Shown here: positions 4,200 to 10,838 of the stretch, one piece after another
Layout of the letters: each line of letters begins with the position of its first letter
Numbering within the stretch: position 1 is the stretch's first letter
DNA from: an uncultured Candidatus Saccharibacteria bacterium
GTDB taxonomy: Bacteria > Patescibacteriota > Saccharimonadia > Saccharimonadales > Saccharimonadaceae
Assembly (NCBI GenBank): GCA_947364965.1
Contig: CANAUU010000027.1
Location: 1 to 10,838 of the forward strand
Reading direction: 5' to 3'
Length of the DNA: 10,838 bases
The notes under the pieces: generated by a model
The model's input: the letters and a program-made list of their open reading frames with translations, nothing else
Told to the model about the DNA's origin: nothing
Databases searched by the model: none
Made by a program: the position numbers and the translations under genes

Positions 4200-6737
4200 A
4201 TGGCTAATTTTTACAACCAGACGACCAAGGAGGTACTGGGCGAGTTTACAGTCAACCCTGAAACTGGGCTCAGCGACAAAGAAGTTCAAAAACGCCAACA
4301 AACTTATGGCAAAAACGTTCTCAAAGTAGCAGAAACGCCACTTTGGCGCAAACTGATTGAGCCGTTTGTTGATATTTTTATGATTATTCTCGTGGTAGCG
4401 CTCGTGCTTTCCGCTATTCAGCAGAACTGGATTGAAGCCATCACCATCGGCGTGATTATTGCCGTTGACGCTATCATATATTATATACAACGTTTCTCAA
4501 CCGAAAAAATTCTTAAATCCCTCAAGAACAGCACTATCCAAACCATCACAGTCCTGCGTGACGGGGAAGAACAAGCTCTCGAATCCACTGAGCTCGTCCC
4601 TGGCGACATCGTGATTTTGCGCGAAGGCGATCGTATCCCCGCTGACGGTCGCATCGTTAGCGAATCCGGTCTGCTCTCGAACGAATCCATGCTTACGGGT
4701 GAGTCCGAGGCTATCGCTAAGGACGCCAAGGCCATTTCTGACGCCAAAAAGGTCTACGAACAGCGCAATATGGTCTTCGCGGGTTCCTTCGTGATTACCG
4801 GCGCCGGCAAATTCGTTGTCACTGCTACTGGTAATAATACCGAATATGGCCGCATCGCTTCTCTTGCTTCATCGCTCGGCGAAGAAAGCCCTATTCAAAC
4901 CAAAATGAACAAGCTCGTCGCTCAGATTGCGGCAATTGTTGTCGTTCTGGCTATCGTAATCCTGATTATTCAACTAGTTGACGGTATCGGCATCCTCGAC
5001 GCGCTGGAATTCACCCTCGCCATGATCGTCTCTGCCGTTCCTGAAGGCTTGCCCATCGCAATTTCCATTATCCTCGCCCTCTGCGCAAAGCGTATGGCCA
5101 AGAAAAACGCCCTCATCAAGGAGCTCCAGGCTATTGAGTCGATCGGCATCGTCACGACGATTGCCAGCGACAAAACAGGTACCCTGACCGAGAATCGTCT
5201 TGAGCTCAAAGAAATCTGGACCACGAAACCAAAGCGCGAGTTTCTCGACAGCCTCGCTCGTACCGCCCTGCTTGAATCGGTCTTCATGGGCACTGATGGC
5301 GGCGTTGGCGTGATGGACCCGCTCGACGCCAGTATTCTTGATTATCTACAAAAGGAAAACTTCAAAATTACCAAACTCGAATCTTTGAAGCTCTATGCTT
5401 TCGACCAGAGCATTAAACTTTCCGGCAATCTCTATCGTGATGGCAAGAAACTTCTCCTTCGAGTCAAGGGTGCTCCGGAAACCATCCTCTCTCGCTGCGA
5501 CCTCGGTCAGAAAGAGCGCGACGCTGCCGATGCTAAGCTCATCGAACTTGCCAATAAGGGCTACAAAGTTATCGCTATTGCCTGCGCCGAAACCGACCGT
5601 GAGATTAATGAGCTTGGCCGTCTCGATAAACACAGTGTTTTTAAGTTTGAGGGTCTTATTGCGGTCGCCGATGCCTTGCGTAAGGAGGCTCCTGCCGCCA
5701 TTCGCCAAGCCGCCCGCATGGGCGTAAAAACCAAAATGGTCACTGGCGATCACGCCGGTACTGCCTACGCTATCGGTTGCGAACTCGGCCTCGCTGACGA
5801 TTTTTCGCAAGTTCTTGACTGTTCGAAACTTGGCAATATTAGCGATGACGACCTTGCTGACGCCGTGAAAAACATTACCATCTTCGCCCGCGTCACCCCA
5901 GAGGACAAATACCGTGTCCTCTCCGCTATTAAGACCACCGAAATTTGTGCTATGACTGGCGATGGCGTCAATGACGTCCCTGCCCTCGTCGGCGCGCACG
6001 TTGGCATTGCGATGGGTGACAGCCCATCTATCGTTCAAGACGCTGGCGACATTGTCCTTCTCGATAACAACTTCAAAAACATCTCCGAGGCCATCAAGGA
6101 AAGTCGCACCGTCCTTGCCAACATTCGTCGTATGCTTGGCTACCTCTTAGCCACCAACGCCGGCGAAGCCCTGACCATGCTCGGCGCCCTTCTCTTCTCG
6201 GGTAGTCAGCTCCTTACTCCTATTCAAATTCTCTGGATTAACCTCGTCACCGACTCTCTCATGGTGATCCCAATTGGTCTGGAACCGCCCGAGCAAAAAG
6301 TTCTCCGTCAAAAACCAGAGCCGAAGGATGCGCCCATTCTCTCTGGCAAAATGTTTGGTCGCATGGCGCTTATCGCCTTCACGATGGCTGCTGGCACTCT
6401 CTCGACTTATTACATTACTAAAGCTGCTCTTGGCGATCCAGCTCAAGCTAACACCCTTGCCTTCACTGCTCTAGTAGTTATGCAATGGGCTAGTGCCTTC
6501 TCTGCCCGTGGCACCTACGAATCCGCCCTTAAGCGCCTCAAAATCAAACATCGCAGTTTCCATCTTGCCATGCTTGCCGCCATTATACTCCAGGTGCTCG
6601 CCCTCTTTGGCCCGCTCATGGCCATCGTGAACACCGTCTCCGTTCCGCTTCTCGCCCTCGCCATCACCGTCCTCACCGCCTTCTTTATTCCTCTAGGCAT
6701 TTTCGAAGGCTATAAGTTCCTCACCCAGCGAAAATAA
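4200..6737 (+). CDS. Type II P-type cation-transporting ATPase (Ca2+-ATPase-like)
   Basis: An 845-residue ion pump of the inner membrane with all cytoplasmic signatures: actuator loop TGES (166-169), phosphorylated Asp324 in DKTGTLT, nucleotide-domain KGAPE (423-427), TGD (515-517) and hinge TGDGVND (586-592). About ten membrane segments are visible: two at 56-96, two at 239-293, and six between 646 and 839. Transport-site residues fit the Ca2+ branch: PEGLP in M4 (281-285), N653 and E656 in M5, N681, T684 and D685 in M6. A Gln (Q762, VVMQWASAF) sits where SERCA has Glu908 in M8, which may alter the first Ca2+ site. The N-terminal cation-ATPase domain is short. The ATG at 4200 is chosen over an upstream in-frame TTG at 4131 because that TTG lies inside the hydrolase gene and because homology starts after 4200. 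Family is certain; Ca2+ rather than Mg2+, Mn2+ or Na+ is likely but unproven. Confidence 0.93.
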   Translation: MANFYNQTTKEVLGEFTVNPETGLSDKEVQKRQQTYGKNVLKVAETPLWRKLIEPFVDIFMIILVVALVLSAIQQNWIEAITIGVIIAVDAIIYYIQRFSTEKILKSLKNSTIQTITVLRDGEEQALESTELVPGDIVILREGDRIPADGRIVSESGLLSNESMLTGESEAIAKDAKAISDAKKVYEQRNMVFAGSFVITGAGKFVVTATGNNTEYGRIASLASSLGEESPIQTKMNKLVAQIAAIVVVLAIVILIIQLVDGIGILDALEFTLAMIVSAVPEGLPIAISIILALCAKRMAKKNALIKELQAIESIGIVTTIASDKTGTLTENRLELKEIWTTKPKREFLDSLARTALLESVFMGTDGGVGVMDPLDASILDYLQKENFKITKLESLKLYAFDQSIKLSGNLYRDGKKLLLRVKGAPETILSRCDLGQKERDAADAKLIELANKGYKVIAIACAETDREINELGRLDKHSVFKFEGLIAVADALRKEAPAAIRQAARMGVKTKMVTGDHAGTAYAIGCELGLADDFSQVLDCSKLGNISDDDLADAVKNITIFARVTPEDKYRVLSAIKTTEICAMTGDGVNDVPALVGAHVGIAMGDSPSIVQDAGDIVLLDNNFKNISEAIKESRTVLANIRRMLGYLLATNAGEALTMLGALLFSGSQLLTPIQILWINLVTDSLMVIPIGLEPPEQKVLRQKPEPKDAPILSGKMFGRMALIAFTMAAGTLSTYYITKAALGDPAQANTLAFTALVVMQWASAFSARGTYESALKRLKIKHRSFHLAMLAAIILQVLALFGPLMAIVNTVSVPLLALAITVLTAFFIPLGIFEGYKFLTQRK

Positions 6738-6755
6738 CATATGACACTCCGCGCT

Positions 6756-6784
6756 AGTCCTCGTCTCTCGGGTCGAGGACTTTT
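6756..6784 (+). terminator. Rho-independent terminator after the P-type ATPase
   Basis: AGTCCTCG (6756-6763) pairs perfectly with CGAGGACT (6774-6781) around a 10-nt loop, followed by a run of four T ending at 6784. It starts 19 nt after the ATPase stop codon and separates that gene from the nrdD unit. Confidence 0.75.
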
Positions 6785-6948
6785 CGCGCTACGATTCTGG
6801 ACTATAGAGCTAGACACTAAATAAGTCAGGAATGCCGAACGCCATGATCCCAAACCAGCATGATATTAGATCCAAGCCCTCAATTCGCCCCTGTCAAAAT
6901 CTGTGGAAAACTTCACCCAACTTCTCGCAAAATTAACCACATTCAATA

Positions 6949-6977
6949 TTGACACCCCATATCTAGTGTCTTAAAAT
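6949..6977 (+). promoter_or_regulatory. Promoter of nrdDG
   Basis: A perfect -35 TTGACA (6949-6954), a 17-nt spacer and TAAAAT (6972-6977). Predicted +1 is about 6984, giving a leader of about 75 nt with a strong ribosome-binding site AGGAGG (7042-7047), 11 nt before the ATG. Confidence 0.75.
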
Positions 6978-7002
6978 AGTTATAAGACGCTATATATAGC
7001 GT
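6954..7002 (+). promoter_or_regulatory. Tandem NrdR boxes
   Basis: Box 1, ACCCCATATCTAGTGT (6954-6969), and box 2, ACGCTATATATAGCGT (6987-7002, within an 18-bp perfect palindrome 6986-7003), both resemble the 16-bp NrdR consensus ACACWATATCTWGTGT. They are separated by 17 bp, so their centres lie 33 bp apart, about three helical turns and close to the spacing known for NrdR pairs. Box 1 fills the space between -35 and -10; box 2 starts just after +1. Binding there should block RNA polymerase, in keeping with NrdR repressing ribonucleotide reductase genes when dATP is high. NrdR itself is not encoded in this window. Confidence 0.8.
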
Positions 7003-7058
7003 CAGGGAAATAAAATAAACACCGATTCATTGAAATCAACTAGGAGGTAATATTTTTT

Positions 7059-9563
7059 ATGTTCAAAAAAATCGTCAAGCGTGATGGCAAAATCGTCACT
7101 TTCGAGCCAGAAAAAATCACTGAAGCAATCGCAAAAGCCGGTCTTGTCACCGAGGAGTTTAAGTATGACCGCGCGAAACAAATCACTGACAAAGTCTTGA
7201 AGCGTGCCGAGGAGACCATCAAGCAGCGCACCCCGAATGTCGAACAGATTCAGGATATCGTCGAACAAGTTTTGATGGAATCTGCCTTCAAGCGCACTGC
7301 GAAGGAATACATTGCCTATCGCCAAGAGCGCAACCGCACCCGCGAAGCCAAGAGCAACCTCATGAGTATCTACCGCACTATTGCCGTTGCCGATGCCTCC
7401 GAAGACTCCGATGTCAAACGTGGCAACGCTAACGTCGATGGCAACTCCGCCATGGGTAAAATGCTCCAGTTCGGCGCCGAAGGTTCAAAAGTCTTTGCCA
7501 AGACCATTCTAATGCGCCCAGAATTTGCCGCTGCTCACGACAATGGCGAAATTCATATTCACGACCTTGACTTTTATGCTACCGGCACTCTGACTTGCTG
7601 CCAGACTGACCCATTCCGCCTCTTTGAAAACGGCGGGTTCAATACCGGTCATGGCCACCTCCGCACCCCGAATTCCATCGCCAGCTATGGCGCCCTCGCC
7701 GCTATCATTCTCCAGGCTAACCAGAACGAACAGCACGGTGGGCAATCTATCCCGAACTTCGACTATGCGATGGCTCCAGGTGTTGACAAGAGCTTCCGCA
7801 AAGCCTTGAAGCGTAATCTCGAGCGCTATAACGATTTTGCCGACAAAGAGCTCAAAATCGAGATTCCTGATGATCTTGTTTATGGTGACGAAGAACGCGC
7901 CAAGCAGCTTGGCATTCCCGAAAAAGTTATTAAGAGTGCGAATGAAGACGTCGAGAAGCAAACTTTCCAGGCCATGGAAGGCTTCATCCATAACCTCAAT
8001 ACCATGCACTCTCGCGCCGGTGCCCAGGTTCCGTTCACTTCTATTAACTTTGGCACTGACACTACCGCTTCTGGTCGTCTAGTTTCGAAAGCGCTTCTTG
8101 ATGCTACCGAAGCCGGTCTCGGTCATGGCGAAACTCCGATTTTCCCGATTTCTATCTTCAAGGTCAAAGAGGGTGTCAACTATAATCCTGAAGATCCGAA
8201 CTATGATCTTTTCAAACGCAGCATGGAAGTTTCCGCCAAGCGCCTTTTCCCGAACTTCGTCTTCATCGACGCTCCGTTCAATCTCAAAAACTACGTTCCC
8301 GGCGACTATCGCACCGAAATCGCGACTATGGGCTGCCGTACTCGCGTCTATAGCAGTATTTTCCCCGAATCCGACGGTATTACGACCGGTCGCGGCAACC
8401 TTTCCTTCACGACCGTGAACCTTGTCCGTCTCGGCATCAAACACGGCACCATTCTTGGCGAACGCAAAGAAGCCGACTGGTCTGGTTTCTATAGAGAGCT
8501 TGACGAAAAAATGGATCTCGTCGCCGATGAATTGCTTGAACGCTATGAATTCCAGGCCAACCAGCACGTCCGCAACTTCCCATTTCTCATGGGTCAAGGC
8601 AACTGGTTTGGTAGTGAGAAACTTGGGCCGAACGATACTCTCCGCGATGTTATCAAGCACGGTACTTTGAGTATTGGCTTCATCGGCCTCGCCGAATGTC
8701 TCGTCGCTATGACTGGCAAGCATCATGGTGAGGACGAAGAATCGCGCGAGCTTGGGCTCGACATCATTACTCATATGCGTGAGCGTTGTGATATGCATGC
8801 CAAAAAATACCGCTTAAACTTCTCGCTCCTCGCCACTCCGGCTGAAGGTATCGCTGGCCGCTTCACGAAAATCGACCGCAAAGAATACGGCAACATTGAA
8901 GGTGTCACTAATCGCGACTACTACACCAACTCCTTCCATGTCCCCGTTTACTATCCAATTTCTGCCTTCGAGAAAATCGAAATCGAAGCTCCATATCACG
9001 CACTTTGCAATGCTGGGCACATCACCTACATTGAGCTTGACGGCGACCCAACCCAGAACATCGAAGCCTTCGAGGCTGTCATCCGTAAGATGAAAGAATC
9101 TGGCATCGGCTATGGCTCTGTCAACCACCCCGTCGATCGTGACCCAGTTTGTGGCTTCTCTGGTATCATCTCTGGTCATCGCTGCCCGGCCTGTGGACGC
9201 GAAGAAGATGAAGGCGACGTTCCGTTCGAACGCCTCCGCCGTATCACTGGCTATCTCGTCGGTAGCCTCGAACGCTGGAATGATGGCAAGAAAGCCGAGG
9301 AACACGACCGCGTCAAGCACAACGTCGGTTTCAAATCCGCCAAGGTCTGTGCTTGTGAAGTCGAGAACGAGGCTAGCAAATGCTCCGTTGAGGGCAACGC
9401 CTGTGATTGCGGCTGCGACGAACACAACTCATCCGCCCCTGACAATGAATCGCACAATTCAGCTACAGTCGCCAGTAATATCAACGGTGTCTATAGCGTC
9501 GAAGAGAAAGCTGCCCGCGAAGCCGCTAAAGCCGAGCAAGAGTCGATGACAGGAAAGATGTAA
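7059..9563 (+). CDS. nrdD: Anaerobic ribonucleoside-triphosphate reductase, class III
   Basis: An 834-residue glycyl-radical enzyme that reduces ribonucleoside triphosphates to deoxyribonucleotides without oxygen. The N-terminal ATP-cone (about 1-95, FKKIVKRDGKIVTFEPEKI) senses ATP/dATP. The barrel domain has C180-C181 (TLTCCQTD), NEQHGGQSIPNFDYAMAP (223-240) and the catalytic Cys426 in MGCRTRV. The C-terminal metal site shows C698 (DPVCGF) and C709/C712 (HRCPACG), with Asp695 where a fourth Cys could sit. The radical Gly731 lies in RRITGYLVG, followed by NDGKKAEEHDRVKH. Family members usually end soon after this. Here about 78 more residues follow, with six Cys in 763-786 (VCAC, KC, ACDCGC) and then an Ala/Glu/Lys-rich helix. 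The stop overlaps the nrdG start by one base (TAATG). Two NrdR boxes cover the promoter. The identification is certain; the role of the tail is unknown. Confidence 0.97.
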   Translation: MFKKIVKRDGKIVTFEPEKITEAIAKAGLVTEEFKYDRAKQITDKVLKRAEETIKQRTPNVEQIQDIVEQVLMESAFKRTAKEYIAYRQERNRTREAKSNLMSIYRTIAVADASEDSDVKRGNANVDGNSAMGKMLQFGAEGSKVFAKTILMRPEFAAAHDNGEIHIHDLDFYATGTLTCCQTDPFRLFENGGFNTGHGHLRTPNSIASYGALAAIILQANQNEQHGGQSIPNFDYAMAPGVDKSFRKALKRNLERYNDFADKELKIEIPDDLVYGDEERAKQLGIPEKVIKSANEDVEKQTFQAMEGFIHNLNTMHSRAGAQVPFTSINFGTDTTASGRLVSKALLDATEAGLGHGETPIFPISIFKVKEGVNYNPEDPNYDLFKRSMEVSAKRLFPNFVFIDAPFNLKNYVPGDYRTEIATMGCRTRVYSSIFPESDGITTGRGNLSFTTVNLVRLGIKHGTILGERKEADWSGFYRELDEKMDLVADELLERYEFQANQHVRNFPFLMGQGNWFGSEKLGPNDTLRDVIKHGTLSIGFIGLAECLVAMTGKHHGEDEESRELGLDIITHMRERCDMHAKKYRLNFSLLATPAEGIAGRFTKIDRKEYGNIEGVTNRDYYTNSFHVPVYYPISAFEKIEIEAPYHALCNAGHITYIELDGDPTQNIEAFEAVIRKMKESGIGYGSVNHPVDRDPVCGFSGIISGHRCPACGREEDEGDVPFERLRRITGYLVGSLERWNDGKKAEEHDRVKHNVGFKSAKVCACEVENEASKCSVEGNACDCGCDEHNSSAPDNESHNSATVASNINGVYSVEEKAAREAAKAEQESMTGKM

Positions 9564-10054
9564 TGCAAATCCGTCTCTCCGGACCGCTAGAACATGACAA
9601 TATCGTAAACGGGTATGGCCTGCGTGCAGTTCTCTGGACGCAGGGCTGCCCTAACCATTGCCCCGGTTGCCAAAACCCCGAAACTTGGGATTTTAACGGC
9701 GGTATGCTGGTTGATATCGAAGAGATTAAGGAGCGTCTCCGCGAGTTCCCCGGTCAATCCGGTATCACCTTTTGTGGAGGCGAGCCTTTCGTCCAGTCCG
9801 TCGCCTGCAAGGAAATCGCCGATTGGTGCCGCAGCGAACTCGGTTGGAATGTTTGGTCATTCTCGGGTTTTACCTATGAAAAAATCTTCGAAATGGGAGA
9901 AGAACAAGTAGCATTCCTCAAATCTCTCGACGCCCTCATCGATGGGCCATTCATCCTCGCCGAGCGCGACCTCACTATCAAATTCCGTGGTTCACGCAAT
10001 CAGCGCCTACTTCATCTTCAATATGGCACCGGCGAAATTCTCAAGATTGAATAA
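9563..10054 (+). CDS. nrdG: Anaerobic ribonucleotide reductase-activating protein (radical SAM)
   Basis: A 163-residue radical SAM enzyme that uses a [4Fe-4S] cluster and S-adenosylmethionine to generate the glycyl radical on NrdD. The cluster motif CPNHCPGC gives C29-x3-C33-x2-C36. GITFCGGEPF (67-76) holds the GGE motif that contacts the SAM amino group. FSGFTYE (100-106), DGPF (127-130) and FRGSRNQR (141-148) match the NrdG family, and the length is normal. It is translationally coupled to nrdD: the ATG shares one base with the nrdD stop, and AGGAAAG lies just upstream, inside nrdD. It is presumably made from the same NrdR-controlled message. Confidence 0.96.
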   Translation: MQIRLSGPLEHDNIVNGYGLRAVLWTQGCPNHCPGCQNPETWDFNGGMLVDIEEIKERLREFPGQSGITFCGGEPFVQSVACKEIADWCRSELGWNVWSFSGFTYEKIFEMGEEQVAFLKSLDALIDGPFILAERDLTIKFRGSRNQRLLHLQYGTGEILKIE

Positions 10055-10069
10055 TCATCGTAAATTCAA

Positions 10070-10109
10070 ATTGTTGCGAAAAACACAACGTTGTAGAAAT
10101 TACAACAAT
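10070..10109 (+). promoter_or_regulatory. Nested dyad repeats upstream of folA
   Basis: The 84-nt gap between nrdG and folA holds overlapping inverted repeats: ATTGTTG (10070-10076) with CAACAAT (10103-10109); GTTGTA (10090-10095) with TACAAC (10101-10106) around GAAAT; and the 10-bp palindrome ACAACGTTGT (10085-10094). The pairings exclude each other, as in an attenuator, or could form a protein operator of the TGTA-n5-TACA type. No T-run follows, so it is not a simple terminator. No confident promoter was found in the gap. Confidence 0.35.
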
Positions 10110-10138
10110 ATATCAAAACTAACCCTAAGGAAAAGTCT

Positions 10139-10630
10139 ATGAAAAACCTCAGTATCATCGCCTGTATCAGTCAAGATTTTGGGCTTGGCCTCGACAATCA
10201 ATTGCTTTGGCAAATCAAGCCAGATATGCGCTTCTTCCGACAGACCACTGAAGGTCATCCAGTAGTTATGGGCAGCAAGACCTTCCGAAGCATTGGTCGC
10301 CCGCTTCCGCATCGCGAGAATATCATCCTTTCCCGCCAAGAAATTGACAGCCCAGATATTAAAGTTTTTCATGACCAGTCCGCGCTGGACGCTTATCTGG
10401 AAACTCTAGACGGCGAGAAGTTCATCATCGGCGGCGCTAGCCTCTACAATGCCTATATCGACCTCGCTGATAAACTCTATCTCACAGAAGTTGCTGCCAG
10501 TAAACCCGCCGATACTTATTTCCCGACTTTCGATAAGTCGAAATATCATCGCAAAATTCTCCAGTCTGATACCTACGAAGGTATAACCTTTGAGATTATC
10601 GAGTATACTCGAAAAGAGTCCAACTTATGA
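10139..10630 (+). CDS. folA: Dihydrofolate reductase
   Basis: A 163-residue DHFR that reduces dihydrofolate to tetrahydrofolate with NADPH in the cytoplasm, supporting thymidylate, purine and methionine synthesis. Visible features in order: IIACISQDFGLGLDNQLLW (6-24, including the Met20-loop region), catalytic acid Asp29 in KPDMRFF (E. coli Asp27), VVMGSKTFRSIGRPLPHR (NADPH binding), NIILSR, IIGGASLYNAYI (dinucleotide-binding glycines) and LYLTEV...ADTYFP near the end. Leu23 occupies the place of E. coli Pro21, next to the conserved Trp24. The start has AAGGA (10127-10131) 7 nt upstream. The gene lies 84 nt after nrdG, and its stop overlaps the next small frame by four bases (ATGA), so it heads a tightly coupled run. 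Confidence 0.96.
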   Translation: MKNLSIIACISQDFGLGLDNQLLWQIKPDMRFFRQTTEGHPVVMGSKTFRSIGRPLPHRENIILSRQEIDSPDIKVFHDQSALDAYLETLDGEKFIIGGASLYNAYIDLADKLYLTEVAASKPADTYFPTFDKSKYHRKILQSDTYEGITFEIIEYTRKESNL

Positions 10631-10710
10631 CGGAGGAAGAACGGCAAAAAGTAATCCTCGAGCTTGCTGAAGCGCTTGAAGTCGCCAAAATTCAGAAAGG
10701 TCTCAAATGA
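10627..10710 (+). CDS. 27-residue hypothetical protein between folA and a cysteine desulfurase gene
   Basis: A short frame starts MTEEERQKVILELAEALE and ends KIQKGLK. It is very acidic at the front and basic at the end, and by composition would form one amphipathic helix. Its ATG overlaps the folA stop (ATGA at 10627-10630), and its own TGA overlaps the next ATG (ATGA at 10707-10710), so it fits exactly between two genes by double four-base overlap. Such spacing is unlikely by chance and argues that it is translated. I do not recognise the family. It could be a true microprotein or a coupling device that delivers ribosomes to the next gene. Confidence 0.5.
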   Translation: MTEEERQKVILELAEALEVAKIQKGLK

Positions 10711-10827
10711 ATCCCGGTAAAACCCTGACTTACTTAGATTACGCTGCGACTGCTCCGCTGCTCCCAGTTGTGCGCGAGAAAATGCTGGAGATTATGAATT
10801 TTGAGCTCGGGAACGCCTCGTCGCTTC
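10707..10827 (+). CDS. Cysteine desulfurase (NifS/IscS-like), N-terminal fragment
   Basis: The first 40 residues of a class V aminotransferase-fold enzyme that takes sulfur from cysteine using pyridoxal phosphate. LTYLDYAATAPLLPVVRE (7-24) is the family's N-terminal signature (usually YLDYAATTP), followed by FELGNASSL, corresponding to the GNPSSxH region. The ribosome-binding site GAAAGG (10695-10700) lies 6 nt before the ATG, which overlaps the preceding stop by four bases. The family is about 380-400 residues long, so most of the gene is missing. The final in-frame residues QIGR come from what looks like sequencing adapter, not genome. Such enzymes supply sulfur for iron-sulfur clusters (needed by NrdG) or tRNA thiolation; which one cannot be told from this fragment. 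Confidence 0.85.
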
Positions 10828-10838
10828 AGATCGGAAGA
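10828..10838 (+). other. Probable Illumina adapter sequence at contig end
   Basis: The last 11 bases, AGATCGGAAGA, are identical to the start of the Illumina TruSeq adapter. They replace the position where the conserved His and following residues of the cysteine desulfurase (SSLH-x-x-GR) are expected. Most likely residual adapter read-through in the assembly. Confidence 0.85.

Larger units (their letters stand above)
6738..7058. other. 321-nt regulatory gap before nrdD
   Basis: It contains the terminator at 6756-6784 and the NrdR-controlled promoter at 6949-7002, listed separately. The middle (6785-6948) shows no convincing gene. A 30-codon open frame from an ATG at 6844 has no ribosome-binding site and no coding character. 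TGTGGAAAA at 6902-6910 resembles a DnaA box with one mismatch but stands alone. Confidence 0.6.

Noticed and set aside
5346..6038. 230-codon minus-strand frame inside the P-type ATPase
   Set aside because: Overlaps the nucleotide-binding and hinge motifs of the ATPase; no domain of its own.
6902..6910. TGTGGAAAA as a DnaA box or origin
   Set aside because: Single imperfect site with no cluster and no dnaA/dnaN nearby.
6844..6936. 30-codon frame from ATG 6844 before nrdD
   Set aside because: No ribosome-binding site or promoter, and composition not like the coding regions here.
8079..8798. 239-codon open frame on the minus strand inside nrdD
   Set aside because: Antisense shadow: nrdD on the plus strand has full family motifs here, and biased codons keep the opposite frame open. 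No start signals or recognisable domain.
1..10838. CRISPR array, insertion sequence, rRNA, or UGA recoding
   Set aside because: No regularly spaced repeats, no transposase motifs or terminal repeats, no rRNA-like stretch; TGA ends folA and the following small frame, so it acts as a stop.

Overview
This 10.8 kb window looks like a bacterial metagenomic contig from the Candidate Phyla Radiation, most likely Candidatus Saccharibacteria (TM7). That placement is an inference from compact mid-GC genes with C-ending codons, an oxygen-independent nrdD/nrdG dNTP system, scavenging-type enzymes and many very short gaps. There is no rRNA or marker protein to settle it. TGA is used as a stop (end of folA and of the small ORF after it), so the TGA=Gly code of Gracilibacteria/Absconditabacteria does not apply. 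The last 11 bases match the start of the Illumina TruSeq adapter, so the right edge is probably an assembly end with unremoved adapter.

Layout. Positions 1-1154 hold the AT-rich 3' part of an OLD/RecF-like ATPase whose C-terminus carries a possible HEPN RNase motif. Positions 1155-1721 are a degenerate-looking gap with a strong 15-bp stem-loop and two stacked promoters. Next comes a small PD-(D/E)xK nuclease (1722-2216). It runs tail to tail into a Nudix hydrolase on the minus strand, whose N-terminus is split from its domain by one extra base in an 11-G run. A bidirectional promoter region then serves the Nudix gene and tRNA-Gly(GCC). The tRNA shows an unusual compensated change, U19/A56 in place of G19/C56.

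Positions 3047-6737 encode a monoacylglycerol-lipase-like serine hydrolase and a type II (Ca2+-type) P-type ATPase whose promoter places transcription start exactly on its ATG. After a terminator at 6756 comes a textbook promoter overlaid by two NrdR boxes, driving nrdD (with an unusual Cys-rich tail) and nrdG. An 84-nt gap with nested dyad repeats leads to folA (DHFR), a 27-residue hypothetical protein and the start of a cysteine desulfurase. The last three are joined by ATGA overlaps.

How the genes work together. nrdD and nrdG make deoxyribonucleotides without oxygen. folA recycles the tetrahydrofolate used in thymidylate and purine chemistry. The cysteine desulfurase would supply sulfur for iron-sulfur clusters such as the one NrdG needs. 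The right half is therefore a coherent nucleotide and cofactor block. The left 2.2 kb resembles accessory defence DNA. The most interesting observations are the tRNA covariation, the poly-G frameshift, the Cys-rich tail on NrdD, and three places where a good promoter puts +1 at or next to an ATG, suggesting leaderless transcription.
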